DNA of 64,000 nucleotides from Chlorocebus sabaeus (Eukaryota; Chordata; Mammalia; Primates; Cercopithecidae). Numbering within the stretch: position 1 is the first letter of the stretch; every line of letters starts with the position of its first letter. The notes below the pieces were generated by a model. That model made no database searches. It saw nothing but the letters and a program-made list of their open reading frames with translations, and had not been told where the DNA came from. Below, in pieces: positions 22,111-33,813 of the stretch. Location: assembly GCF_047675955.1 (NCBI RefSeq), contig NC_132911.1:70961133-71025132 (forward strand), in the 5' to 3' direction. A program made the position numbers and the translations under genes.

Positions 22111-22571
22111 AAAAGAAAAGGGAAACTGTTGATAAGGGTATGTGTCGGGGACTGGTGTACTATTATTATTACAAACAGGAAAGTCGGAAGGGAGAGGTCG
22201 AATGAAGTGATTCCAGAGATCCCTGAAGCTTTTTCTAAAAATTTCCAATTTCTCTGAGTAGCTCCTGACTAGACAATACTTCCCTGCATTCTTTCTCTTC
22301 TCCTATGAGTAGAGCCTGGCAGGACAAACTCTAGAGTATGAGAGGGCATTTGGAGCCCATGAGGTCACCAGGCTAAATCCCCTCATTTTACTGATAAGCC
22401 AATTGAGGACTTCGGATATTGTGACTTCCCTTAAGGCTGCAGAGCTAGGCTGGCCTCTTGGCATTATTTTCTGAAATTCTTGTAATAAAGGTTACTGTAT
22501 ATCAATCCTGCTTACTGGCAAAGTGAGCCCTTTGTTTCCCTGCCATATTCATTAGTTATATTATTTTTATT
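22111..22571. other. Unassigned intron upstream of CpG island
   Basis: No gene or clear repeat is recognised. Confidence 0.5.
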
Positions 22572-22685
22572 TTAGAAACAGGGTCTTGCTATGCAGGTCC
22601 AGGCTGGCCTAGAACTCCTGGGCTCAAGTGATTCTCCTGCCTCAGCCCCTGGAGTAGCTGGGACTGTAGGAACTGTGCCCGACTC
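22572..22685 (-). mobile_element. Alu monomer (FLAM-like)
   Basis: 'tttagaaacagggtcttgc' to 'aactgtgcccgactc' is one diverged antisense monomer. Confidence 0.75.
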
Positions 22686-22880
22686 AGTTATTGGCTTAAT
22701 GCCTCAAGCCGTTTTTCACCGTCCAGACTCAGATACATTAATAATTAAAACAAGTCGTTTTGAGGATACTGGTTTTCCTTTATCTGTACACCGAGACGCA
22801 AACAGAGTGGCACACTACGGACATTCATGCCAAACCCGGCCGCGTCTGCTCTCTCGTGATGCGCCTGAACTGTTTGAAGC

Positions 22881-22934
22881 GAACGGGATTGATTAACAAT
22901 TTATGAAGGGAATGGGATTAATTAACAATTTAAG
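22881..22934 (+). repeat. Imperfect ~29-bp tandem repeat
   Basis: 'gggattgattaacaattta' at about 22885-22903 is followed by 'gggattaattaacaattta' at about 22914-22932, with similar flanking 'gaa' words. It lies on the upstream shore of the CpG island. Confidence 0.75.
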
Positions 22935-23029
22935 CTCGAGGATTCTTACTGGGAGCCGACTCCCCAGGTTTTGAAGTAAAGGATGTGTGGTGGAGACTAG
23001 TAAAGGAATTGCTTCCTTTCTTTGCTCCT

Positions 23030-23800
23030 CTGAATCCCATTCCCAACGACGTCTCACGCCTGGAGCCCTGAATTGGTGTGTGACTCCTACCCCGCCCGAG
23101 GAAAATGAGATTATGCCAATGTCTTGAATGAGCGCGGTTGTTTTGAGGGCTACACTTTAGCGGGAACCTGGGGAGAGTGCCTTCTTATTCCCCGACCCCG
23201 CCCAAGGCTCTCTTCACTTTCCCCGCGGGGGTCCTCTCGTTTTCTCTCTCCCATCCGCTGGATTCCCGCCTTTCCTCCCCCGCATATTTACTTAAGGCCC
23301 AGGGGTTGCACCCCGCCCGCCGCTCCTTCGGGGGAGCGGTCGAAGAGCTCCGAGGGCGGGGCTGATCGAGCCCATATTCGGGCGTGGCCGGCGGTGATTG
23401 GTGAGGGCGGGGCCTGCCGCAGGGGGAGGGGCCTACAGGTTTGGCCCCCGCAGGGAGCGCAGCTGGCGCCGCTGGGAGGTGGTGGCACGACGCAGGTCCT
23501 GGCCGAGTGTGGCGCAGCAGTGGCAGTGCTTCCCGTTCGCCACGCGCCGGGGGTGGGTCCCCGAAGGTAAGCGTGTGGCTCATCGAGCTTGCGCGAGGAA
23601 GCCTGGCGGAGAATAGCCCGGGCACTGCGCGGGCCAGGTGGAGGGACCCCGGGGGCGCGGGAGGCAGGTGTGGTGTGACGGGCCCCAGTGCCGTTTCCGC
23701 ACCCATCAGGAGCGCGGGGCGGGGCGCGCGGGCGGCCCCTCCTGTGAACCCCTGAGAGGAGACGCCGGTTCCACACCCGGGCATGCTGCGACTTCGCAGC
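23030..23800 (+). promoter_or_regulatory. SGK3: CpG-island promoter of SGK3 (internal/alternative first exon)
   Basis: CpG and G+C are far higher here than anywhere else in the window, and no repeats intrude. GC boxes (GGGCGGGGC) sit at 23354-23362 and 23405-23413. An inverted CCAAT box (ATTGG) at 23397-23401 lies directly before the second. No TATA box is obvious. This is the layout of a TATA-less housekeeping-type promoter driving rightward. A donor-ending exon follows at once. From memory, human SGK3 has a transcript whose first exon starts about this far downstream of PTTG3P. Bidirectional transcription cannot be excluded. Confidence 0.85.
23435..23566 (+). other. SGK3: Probable non-coding exon 1 of SGK3 (start approximate)
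   Basis: A strong consensus splice donor, GAAG|GTAAGCG, lies at 23566/23567 just downstream of the GC/CCAAT cluster. This makes 23566 a likely exon end. The 5' end is not defined by sequence; I place it about 30 bp after the last GC box. It would join the acceptor at 41629/41630, giving a purely 5'-UTR first exon. Confidence 0.6.
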
Positions 23801-24075
23801 ACTCATTCACTGCACTTGGTCCGAGACAGGAAATGTTTGAGTTGTTCCACACACATCCCCTCTAAATGTCGAGAAGTCCCAGGTACTGTCAAGTTTGTAT
23901 ATCTTTAAAATATATTTATAGTTTGTGGTTCAGGACAGGAGGAGAAACCCGATAGTGAGTTTGCTGTGGGGCTTTACTTTTACTTTGTGTTATTCAGTTT
24001 GTAAGGAAGGTGTAGTAGAAACGGGACTGTTACTTAAACATGGACAGCAGGGGTTACATAGGGAGTGTATCTTGG

Positions 24076-24290
24076 AGATGAAGCACGCAGACTTTGGAGC
24101 TGGAGTCATGGTTTTGAATCTATTTATTAACTGAGAAAACTTGGGCAATTTGCTTAACTTTTCTATGCCTTAGTTTTAGCGTATGTAAAATGGAGATAAT
24201 GATAGTTCCAAACTTACAGCAGTTTTTGAAGATTAAATGAGTTAATACCTGGCTCATAGTCCACAATAAACTTTGGCTGTTTTCTTTATT
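24076..24290 (+). repeat. MIR SINE
   Basis: The sense MIR body is present: 'agactttggagctggagtc', 'gcaatttgcttaacttttc', 'gtaaaatggagataatgatag', 'gattaaatgagttaatacc'. Confidence 0.85.
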
Positions 24291-25389
24291 ATGCATTCAG
24301 ATGAGCATTAATGTCAAGAATTGCCATCACCAGATATACGTGCTTTCTTTCCTCAGAGCTGTTGCTAGAAATGCTTGGGGATTCCTTTGGAACAGTTTTC
24401 TTAGACCAAGTTTCACAAGAAAAGGTCTCTTTTCTTTCACTAGGGGTGTTACCTGATGTGATCGTCCACCTTGTTCCAAATCACATCCACAGAGACCTCA
24501 GAGTCTTGAAGGCTGTTCTAAAACAGGGATGAAAAAAGAGGCAGCGCCTTTACGGTGAATGTAGCCTCATTTTAAGCACCAAGGTCAGGCGGGTTTGTTT
24601 AAAAGCAGTTCATATCGCTTTATACAGAACATTTAAGTTGTGCTATTTTGGGTGGATGCTTATTTGTACTATTATTGCAAAACTAAGTAAAACAGAGCAC
24701 CCCCAATACGTAAATAAACATCATAGGAACCGTAGCTTGCTGCAGGGAATCTCAGAATTGAAAGGAATCTGAAAAATCAGACCAGCTGGTCTTTACAGAT
24801 AAGGATGAGGCCAAAGACTCAGAACCAATAAATGGCGGAGCTTAGGCTAGAATTCAGCTCTGCTGATCAACAAAGTATGAAATCAAATGATGATATTATT
24901 TCTAGTTTTGATGATAGTTACTATCTTTATTTTTGACAGTTTTATGGTGCTGTGAATGGCTTTCCTCTCCAGCAGTATCCTGCTTGGTAGCTTAATTGCA
25001 TGATTCATAATCTTTCTTCAGTACCTTTGATTTAAATCACAAGTCTCAAAGTTGCTACATTAATTATTGCTTTGAGAACAAGATGATTGTCTTCTTAAGC
25101 TTTGTACAAACATGTTCTAATGTGCTTTGGTTTTGTCCTTTTAAAATGCAGTCCTCTTCTCCCATGTAGGGAATGTAAACAGCCAGTATAAACAAATTGA
25201 CCCACTAGGCAGTTTTTTATCGCCGTTTTATTGGTGAAGTTTTCTTGATTGGGTAGGATAGAGTCAGGAAGTGGAACCCTGAATGCTCGCCCAAGGAAAT
25301 AGGACTGGGTCCCAAAGAGGTATGTCGCAATGTGGCTGCTAACTTCAAAAGCATTGTAGAGTGAAATTATTTTAAGCTATTGTTTTGTT

Positions 25390-25640
25390 AGTTGCTGACT
25401 CTTCCCCAGCTCTTTGTATAGCTCACTCCTTCACCTCTGGGTGTTTGTTTAGATGTTACCTTCCTATTTAAAATTGCATACAACACCACACTTATATATT
25501 GACCTGTTTATTTACTTATTCGTTATCTGTTGTCTGACGAGCGTAAGTTCCATGTGGGTAAAGTTGTTTGCCAGTTGTGTTCACTGTTGTATCCTAAATG
25601 CTTGAAAATAGTGCCTGGCACACAGAGGTACCGAATTCAT
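25390..25640 (+). repeat. L2 LINE 3' end
   Basis: 'cgtaagttccatgtgggtaa', 'tgttcactgttgtatccta', 'agtgcctggcacacag' form the conserved L2 3'-terminal order. Confidence 0.7.
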
Positions 25641-26530
25641 GGATCTGATGCGGACATTTCCAACAAGACTAGTAATTAGTTAAGCTAATTCACTGTCATT
25701 TTGCCCTATTTTCCCCTCCCTCCATTTTATTTATTCCTAGTTACCCAGGAATAACATCTTGAGGCAATGTTAATTCTTTCTTTACCTTTGTACCCCACAT
25801 GCAAATAGCTACCAAGTTATTTCATCTGTCACTTTTTTTTTTGGCAAACCTGCCTCTCCTGTTGTTGCCAAGCCCATTTCTTCATTCCCTTCCATTTGAC
25901 ACCTACAGCACTGCAGTTCCCTTTTCGAGTGCCTTCACATCCTTACCTGCAGAATGAAATCCAGAGTGAAAAACCTGACATTCAGAATTCCCTCCAACAT
26001 GATTTCAAGCCCACTTGTACAGTCTGTATCTCCTATAGATGAAGAGAGTGAGTTCCAGTTTAGGTCTGTAAATATGACAGTAGAATAAGGCTTTAATGGT
26101 GATGCCCTATAAAATCCCAAGATGAGTGTTGCTTCATGACAGTTTCTCTTTCTGTTTTTATTGATGAGTTGATCTTTTTCTCCGATGTGGGCAGGGATTT
26201 AGACATAGTGGACTAGTGGCTGTTCCCTGTTTCTAGTGAGAACTTCTGCTGCCCTTTCTGTTTTGAGTTCCCATTCTTCAAACCCCCCTCACATGTGACC
26301 CCTGCCACCCCCTACCAAATATCTAGGTAAGTTCATTTGGAAGTGGCTTTTTCTTCCTCTGAGTGCTGGTGACTTTCGTAGAGAATTTAGCACAGTCTAC
26401 TTTGAATTCGAAATCTTAGGGCATTGGTCTTTTCTTTATTGCTTCATGTCCTGGAGGAAAAGAAGCATGCACACACACATTTCAGTTTCTTTTAAAGAAA
26501 AAATAAGACCCACACCTACTTATCTGCTTC

Positions 26531-26836
26531 TTTTTTTTTTTTTTTTTTTTTTTTGAGACGGAGTCTTCGCTCTGTCGCCCAGGCTGGAGTGCAGTGGCGT
26601 GATCTCAGCACTCTGCTCCCTCTGCCTGCCGGGTTCATGCCATTCTCCTGCCTCAGCCTCCTGAGTAGCTGGGACTACAGGTGCCCGCCACCACGCCCGG
26701 CTAATTTTTTGTGTTTTTAGTAGAGGCAGGGTTTCACCGTGTTAGCCAGGATGTTCTCGATCTCCTGACCTCATGATCCTTCCACCTCAGCCTTCCAAAG
26801 TGCTGGGATTACAGGCATGAGCCACCGCGCCCAGCC
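26531..26836 (-). mobile_element. AluY-like, full length
   Basis: An antisense Alu of low divergence with ~24 T. It has local differences ('cagcactctgctccctctgc') near the right-arm linker. Confidence 0.93.
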
Positions 26837-28499
26837 TCTTAACTTTTTAAAATAAACATGAACTTAAAATTATATCAAACAGAACTTTAAATCGTTAAAT
26901 ATTGAGCTTCAACAATTATTTCTACAGTATAGACAAATGAAGAAGATAACAAGGAAAATGTCAGTACTAAGTAAAAAGATTCAAATGAAGACACCGAGGT
27001 CTGGATTTATAGAGGGGAGTGGGCATAGGGAGAGCAGCATATCCAAAACGCATGTGGATGGACAGGCAGATGTTTTTAAAAGTACACAGTAAATTCGGAA
27101 AACCATCAGGAGAGGACAACTTTATGGAGCAATATCTGCAGCTTAGGATTTTGTGGAGTCTTATTCCTAAAATATATTTTGTTTTTGTATCTCTAGGCAC
27201 ATGTAATACTGTTTCTTTGCTTTGTTTCTGTACAAGATAGAACTGAAGATTCTCTTTCTCTCTGGTCTGCAGAAAGTAATTTACTTTCTTTCCTTTCATT
27301 GTTTGATCTTAAAAAAAAAGTTCATACCTTTTTCCTGATTGTGCTGGATATGTGGAGAAAGGTATATATGCCAGAAGTTTTTAGTCCTTCAGAAAAAGGT
27401 GGTAGATATGAGATACTTGAGTTTACTATTGTCGAAGTTTACAATTTTACTAAGTTTGATATCAGCATTTAACACATTTTGCGGAATTTTATGTTACAAG
27501 CATATCCTTGCACATATTCCAGTTGAGTCAATGATTTTATTTTACTTGTGACTCTTTCAGATTAAAACTTTACTCAAGAGCTTGTGTAAATGTTTCTGTC
27601 ACTTAATTTTATCTTTTCTCCTGTGGCCTTCCAAACCTCAACTGAAGTTTTTCCATTCTAGGGCATACATTAACTTGTTTTCATTCAGGTGCTTATAGAT
27701 ATAGGTCTAAATTTATTTTACTATTCCTAGGATGAAGCAGCAGTTTCTATTGTTAGATGGGGGGCTATATATATATATACACATTTTATATATATACATT
27801 TTATACATATATACATTTTATACATATGTATGTATAAAATTAGGGATATATATATGCCCTAATTTTTGAAATGTTAAAATATTAAAGTAAAATTCTGCAT
27901 GTTGTCTTTACTAATAACGTAGCCACTGTAAGGTCAGGATTTGAAATTAAGTAGTATAATTTAAATAAGTATTATAATTTAAATATGTAATTGGTTATAA
28001 TTTTTGTTCTTTGGGAAGTTTTTAGTAATGTGATAATAGTTTTAGTGTCAGAATTTGGAAAGCAAATATTTACTTTAAAATAAAGTTTCCCTTATCACAC
28101 TGCATAAGCATCTGTGTTTATCCTGAGATCTCCTTGATTTTATAAAGCCTTAGTTAAGTGTATTATCAGATAGAATCATTTTTATCATAAAAATAATAAA
28201 AAATGAGGGTACAGATGCTGATATACCCCCAGCACATGGTAAATACTACGTAAGTATCATTAAATAGTAAATCTATATTTTAAGGGAGGATTTTATTAAG
28301 ATATAGCATATTAGTACATATTTGGAGTGATCCAGTGAAGAGGCAGAAATTGATGATTCAGGAGACTGATGAAGGAATAATGAGGCATTGGTCACTGAAG
28401 ATTTCACTAGCACACTTTGGCAAGTTGGAATTTCTAAATGTCTCTCTCCACCTGTTTAATAAATCAGTGAAAGGTTTTATTAGGGCCTTCTAAGTGTAT
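26837..28499. other. Unassigned AT-rich intron
   Basis: No gene or clear repeat is seen apart from the TA-rich microsatellite at 27768-27850. Confidence 0.5.
27768..27850. repeat. Compound (TA)n / 'catttta' microsatellite
   Basis: (ta)n blocks alternate with 'cattttatacatatata' units. It also contains self-complementary 'tagggatatatatatgccct'-like words. Confidence 0.85.
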
Positions 28500-29110
28500 G
28501 GCAGTCAATAAGTCACAGTCCCTACACCCTAGTCAGGGAGGCTCTCAATAAGCAAGCAACTGCAATCCTAGTTGCAATCCGTAAATGCTGAAATGGAAAT
28601 AAACAACATGATGAGGGAAGATTAACTTGGGGAGGGAGCACATTAGGGTGACCGTGAAGTTTGTTGGAAGAAGTGACTTTTGAACAAGGCGTTGGTGTGA
28701 AGAGCTGATGAGAGAGTATCCCAAACAGAGGGGCCACTGGTACAAGAGACGAGATGGGAAAGGGCTTGGAACGTGTGCGAAATACGAAGGAGGTGGTTCT
28801 GGTGTGTGTCTAGTGAACACAGAGGCCAGAGGCCCTTGTGGGTACAGCTAGAGACTTATGCAGAGTAACATTAGGCCCTGTGGGGGATTGTAGTCTGTCA
28901 GCAATAATCCACAGTTTGGATTTTATTCTAAGGGTGGTGGGAAGCCGTGGAAAGGGGTTAGGCAAGCACTGAAATGATCAGATTTACAGTGATAAAAATA
29001 AATTGGTCTGGCTACTGGGGAGAAGATGGATTGGAGGGAGTTTAGAATGGAAGCAGAGAGCAGGTTGGAGGTTCTCCCAAGAGACTCTATGAGACATGGT
29101 GGTGATTTTT
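28500..29110 (+). repeat. Ancient interspersed repeat (unnamed, long)
   Basis: 'gggccactggtacaagaga', 'tttggattttattctaaggg', 'gatcagatttacagtgataa', 'aattggtctggctactggg' follow the order of a widespread, old mammalian element (classification uncertain). The reading frames on the minus strand here are not protein-like. Confidence 0.5.
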
Positions 29111-29499
29111 GTCTTTTTGGGTTTTATTTTGTTGGGCCTGGACAATCTGAATTCTGCCAACTTCTTCAGTTCAGAACCAGCTTGACCCCAGGCCCCATCA
29201 CTCTGCCAGTCACCACAGTCCTCTAGGAATTTGCCTTGGGAGTATTGTATGTTCACATCTGCCTGTAAGATATGCTTGGAGTGTGCCTACAAATGGAAAA
29301 ACTTGGGAGTTTTGGAATAGAGCAGGCATTCTGGTGGTTGAGAACCCAAGATAGTGACCTTGGGAGGCTGAGAACGATAGGAAGGACAGCCTTGCTGCCA
29401 CAGCTACCATCTCTACTAGTCAGTTCTGGACCAAGTGGAGGGACATGGCATGGCTGGAGTAAATTTAGGACCTTCCTCCTATCCTAGCAGTATTTTGTT
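29111..29499. other. Unassigned intron
   Basis: Continues from the ancient repeat without a clear boundary. No gene is seen. Confidence 0.45.
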
Positions 29500-29666
29500 T
29501 TGTTTGGTTTCTTAAAGAGACGGGATCTAGCTCTGTCACTCAGGATGGGAGTGCATTGCTGCAATCATAGCTCACTGCAGCCTCAAACTCCTGGGCTCAA
29601 GCTATCATCCGGCCTCAGCCTCCTGAATAATTGGGATTAGAAGCATGAGACACCATGCCTGGTTTA
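29500..29666 (-). mobile_element. Alu monomer (FLAM-like)
   Basis: 'agagacgggatctagctctg' to 'gacaccatgcctggttta' is a single diverged antisense monomer after a (ttttg)n tract. Confidence 0.82.
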
Positions 29667-30479
29667 TTTTAGCAGTTTTATCCTATATGGAGAAAACAAA
29701 GGGCTGTCAGTGGTTACTTCCACTTCCTCACCCAGGCCCTTCTCTAAATGTAATAAAATGGAGCTGGCTCATGTGACTTTAGTTGAGCTTCTTGGACACT
29801 CTTCTCAAGTTGTTGGTGCACAACACTCTTCTTCAATATTGTTTTAGTGCCAACATTGGCTATTTTGCATGTACTTTATTTTTAATTCATATATCACTTT
29901 TTTCAAGAATCGGATAAATAAAAGGTGCTTAAATAGAGATGTAGTAAACCTAGGAAAAACTGGGACTGCTTTGTGATTACAGAATGTTGGAAAAATCAAA
30001 GATGGGGGTGGAGTGGGAATTAGAGGAAGGATGTATCAGTAAGAAAGGAAAACAGGAAAAGTTGTAACTGATTCATCATGTGATATGTGAGGGGAGGGGA
30101 GGGGAGAAGGTTACTATGTATCTTTCATTGGCAGAGCCTGTTGACTTTTTAAAAAATCTGTTCTGCAGTGAATTTAATTTACAGATGTGACAAAGATGTC
30201 TTTTGTTTCTGTTGAAACATTTGGGATGTGTTTGGAGCTAGTATCCTGAGAGGCAGAAATAAACATACACAGACTATATATACTCTTACAGTAGACTTTC
30301 AGTAAAGTAAGCAGTTAGTTTGGGGTTAGAATTTGCTGGGAAGGTGCTTTTAATGTAATTTAAAATGAAACCTATTCATAGGGTCTATTCCCTTCTCAGA
30401 AATAGTCCCATCCCAATTCCTTTTCTTATTTACTGGGTCAGTTTCCCTTGCCATGCCCAGGGTATGTGTATGGTTTTTT
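29667..30479. other. Unassigned intron
   Basis: No gene or clear repeat is seen. It contains a short G/A-rich block at 30090-30108. Confidence 0.5.
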
Positions 30480-31515
30480 TTTTTTTACTTTTTTTCATAG
30501 CTAAATTAGGAAAGTACAGAGTTCCCCATATATCTGTGTCGCCACACATGTACAGCACCCCCAGTTGTCAATATCCCCCACCAGAGTGGTACATATGTTA
30601 TAATCGGTGAACCTACGTTAACACATCGTAATAACCCAAAGTCCATAGATTCCATTAGGGTTCACTCTTGGTGTTGTACATTCTGTGGGTTTGGACAAAT
30701 GTATAATGACATGTGTCCATTATTACAGTGTCACAGAGTATTTTCACTGCCTTAAAAATCCTCTGTCTAGTCATCGTTGCACCCTGTGCCCCAGCCCCTG
30801 GCAGCTGTTGATCTTTTTACTGTTTTCATAGTTTGCCTTTTCTAGCATATCGTATAATTGGAATCATGCAGTATGCAGCCTTTTCAGATTGGCGTCTTTC
30901 ACATAATGATACACATTTAAGATTTCTCCATGTCTTCGTATGGCTGGATAGCTTATTTCTTTTTAGCACTGAAAAATATTTCATTGTCTGGATGTACTGC
31001 AGTGTATTAATCTATTCCCCTATAGTAGGGCATCTTGGTTGCTTCCAAGTTTTGACAATTATGAATAAAGTTGCTAGAGACATCCATTTACAGGTTTTTG
31101 TGTGCACGTAGTTTTTAGCTTCTTTGGGTAAATATCAAGGAGTGCAACTTCTGGATTGTATAGTAAGAATATGTTTAGTTTTGTAAGAAACTGCCAAACT
31201 GCCAGAGTGGCTGTACCATTTTGCATTCCTACCAACAGTGAATGAGAGTTCCTGCTGTTCCCTATCCTCACCAGCATGTGATGTTGTCAGTGGTCTGGAT
31301 TCTGACCATTTCTGAAAAGTATGTAATGGTATCTCATTTTAATTTGCATTTCCTGGTGACATGATGTAGAATATGCTTATTTGCATTTTCCATCTGTATA
31401 TCTTCTTTGGTGAGGTGTCTGTTAAGGTATTTTGTCCATATTTTAATCAGATTGTTTTCTTGTTTTTTAAAGAGTTCTTTGTATATCTTAGATAACAGTC
31501 CTTTATTGGCTGTAT
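30480..31515 (-). mobile_element. Old L1 (L1M-type) 3' portion, antisense
   Basis: The reverse complement of an old L1 3' region: 'gcatatcgtataattggaa', 'ctattcccctatagtaggg', 'aactgccaaactgccagagt', 'catgtgatgttgtcagtgg', 'tctcattttaatttgcattt'. It is heavily diverged and interrupted on the right by an Alu cluster. Confidence 0.75.
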
Positions 31516-31524
31516 CTTTTGCAA

Positions 31525-31817
31525 TTTTTTTTTTTTTTGAGAAGGAGTCTCGCTCTGTCAAGGCTGGAGTGCAGTAGTGCGATCTCAGCTTACTGCAGGC
31601 TCTGCCTCCCGGGTTCATGCCATTCTCCTGCCTCAGCCTCTGGAGTAGCTGGGACTACAGGCACCCCCTACCATGTCCAGCTAATTTTTTTGTGTTTTTA
31701 GTAGAGACAGGGTTTCACCGTGTTAGCCAGGATGGTCTCGACCTCCTGACCTCAAGATCTGCCCGCCTCGGCCTCCCAGAGTGCTGGGATTACAGGTGTG
31801 AGCCACGGTGCCTGGCC
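31525..31817 (-). mobile_element. AluS/Y-like, full length
   Basis: The first antisense Alu of a cluster. The cluster as a whole lies between copies of 'cttttgcaattt' at 31516-31527 and 32364-32375. Confidence 0.92.
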
Positions 31818-31979
31818 TATTTTTGTTTTTTAAGATAGGGTCTTGCTTTGGCACCCGGCCTGGAGTGCAGTGATGCGATCTTGACTCACTGCAGCCTTCG
31901 CCTCCTGGGCTCAAGCGATTCTCGCACCTCAGCCTCCTGAGTGGCTGGGATTATAGGTGCATACCATCATGCTAGGCTA
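31818..31979 (-). mobile_element. Alu monomer
   Basis: A diverged antisense monomer 'aagatagggtcttgctttgg' to 'gcataccatcatgctaggct', between two other antisense Alus. Confidence 0.86.
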
Positions 31980-32002
31980 GTGTATGTGTGTGTGTGTGTG
32001 TT
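31979..32002. repeat. (TG)n microsatellite
   Basis: 'gtgtatgtgtgtgtgtgtg' directly after an Alu monomer. Confidence 0.85.
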
Positions 32003-32021
32003 TAGGAATTTTATAGTTTTG

Positions 32022-32066
32022 TTGTTGTTGTTTGTTTGTTTGTTTGTTTGTTTGTTTGTTTGTTTT
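32022..32066. repeat. (GTT)n(GTTT)n microsatellite
   Basis: gtt and gttt units form the expanded reverse-complement tail of the following antisense Alu. Confidence 0.88.
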
Positions 32067-32361
32067 TTGAGACACAGTGTTGCTCTGTTGCCTAGGCTGG
32101 AGTGTAGTCGTACAGTCTCAAAGCTAACTGCAGTCTCCACCTCTGCCTCTTGGGCTCAAGTGATCCTCTGGTCTCAGATTCTCAAGTAGCCAGGACTTCA
32201 GGTACATGCCACCATGCCCGGCTAATTTTTAAATTTTTTTTGTGGAGACAGGATCTCACTATATTTCCCAGGCTGATATCGAACTCCTGGGCTCAAGGGA
32301 TCTTCCCGCTTTATTAGCCTCCCAAAGTGCTGCGATTACAGGCATCAGCCATTACCCGGCC
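32067..32361 (-). mobile_element. AluJ-like, full length
   Basis: An antisense Alu with high divergence ('ctcaaagctaactgcagtc'), closing the cluster before the second 'cttttgcaattt'. Confidence 0.9.
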
Positions 32362-32375
32362 TACTTTTGCAATTT

Positions 32376-33439
32376 ATGTGCATGGCTTTTCTTTTGTATC
32401 TTCCTTGACCAGCCTTGTTAGTGCCCTCCTTTAGGTGCCATCGTTTCTAAACACCCGGTACCCTGTTCCCCTGCTGAGGAAAACTTGTAGCTCTTCACAG
32501 GCCAAATTCCTTCCTTTTGGGACATGTTTGTTCTTACTTCCCTTTATGCCTTGGTGTGAATCACAAACTCACCCTCCCTGCTGTATTGGGTAAGAATGGG
32601 AAATGATACGAGCGTATCTACCTTCTAATCTGAGTAGGGTCCTCTAGTCAATATCAAACAATCTTTATGATGGGTTAAGGAAATAAGGTTCAGAAATTCT
32701 CTTTATTTTTTACAGGTGAAAGCAGAAGAGTCTTTTGACTTTTTTTATAAAAAATTTTTTTTTCACTGCCCGGAAACAAAGATAGGCAAGACCCAAGGAC
32801 GGTAATTAGCATATAATAGACAAAAAGATGGATAGATGATGAAGGAAAACATCCTTTTTAAGAAAAGTTTTAATGGTCACCTATTGTAAGCAATATTTGA
32901 ATCAGTAACATTTTAACATAACAAGAATTTGGGCAATTTTTTATCATAGAGTTTCACCCATATTGGTATTTTTTTACAGACCCCAAACAAACAAATTTTA
33001 AGTCTATGGATGCTTTTTTAAAAAAGATGAATTTTCCCCCTCCTTTAAAAAAAACTATATCCTTGATAGTGTCTTTTCCTGTGTCCTTCCTATTTCATAA
33101 TTAGCCCTTGCTTGTCATTGTGATGGGGCCAACACTCAGAGCCTGCTGTGGACCAAGCTCTCAGTTAGATGTTTACATGTGACGTTTTTCAAGAAAACTA
33201 AGCCAGGCTCCCAACAAAGTGCTGTCCAGACTTTGACCCCTCCTGGTGGCAGAATCAGAAATCTGCTTTTCCTATGCATGACTTTCTTTCCGTAACGCAG
33301 TTGCCTAGTGGATCCCTGGTGCTCTCTTATCTTCAACTCTGTATCTCCAAAGATGATTTAGAAAAGGATGCATGTAACAGCATAGTAAGTTGAGGGTTAT
33401 GGTATGTGAGCTGGGCTCACGTGAGAGTGCTTTCACCCA
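32376..33439. other. Unassigned intron
   Basis: No gene or clear repeat is seen. T-rich stretches occur at 32735-32765. Confidence 0.5.
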
Positions 33440-33602
33440 CAGCCGCGTGACTGTGTGGAAGTATTCTTTGTGCTTAAGTTTCTTCTTCATCTGTGAAATG
33501 AGGATAATGATATTTACCTCAGAGGTTGCTATGAGGACTCATTGATGTGTTAGATGTGAGCGCTTAAACCAGCCCTGGCATTAGTGCTCAGTAAATATTT
33601 CT
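33440..33602 (+). repeat. MIR SINE, 3' part
   Basis: 'catctgtgaaatgaggataa', 'cctcagaggttgctatgagg', 'gtgctcagtaaatatttctt' is the MIR 3' word order. Confidence 0.82.
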
Positions 33603-33605
33603 TTC

Positions 33606-33813
33606 TCAACCTTCAGCCCTGTTGACGTTTTGGGTCAAATCATTTTTTGTTGTAGGGCAGTACTGTGTATATTGTAGATGCTTAACATCATCCCTGACGA
33701 CTACCGCCCACCCCCTCTCCCACCCCCACCCCGGCAAGTTGTGACAACCAAAAATGTCTCCGGACATTGCCAAATATCCTCCAGGCAAAATTGGCCCCAG
33801 ATGAGAACCATTG
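33606..33813 (-). mobile_element. MER5A-type hAT-Charlie DNA transposon (nonautonomous)
   Basis: The reverse complement reads 'tggttctcatc...ttttgcctgg', 'ggcaatgtccggagacattt', 'ttggttgtcacaacttgc', and ends near 'gggctgaagg'. This is the complete MER5A order. It has no coding capacity. Confidence 0.85.

Larger units (their letters stand above)
23801..26530. other. Intron 1, 5' part, mostly unassigned
   Basis: Beyond the MIR at 24076 and L2 at 25390, I see ancient-repeat traces (24735-24860, 25840-26060) but no exon-like open frame with splice sites. A poly-purine or CA word cluster at 26465-26480 is minor. Confidence 0.5.

Noticed and set aside
23185..23802. 205-codon and 172-codon open frames on the minus strand, plus several on the plus strand, in the CpG island
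   Set aside because: High G+C removes stop codons in all frames. The predicted peptides are Pro/Arg/Ala-rich, overlap in different frames, and show no family motif.
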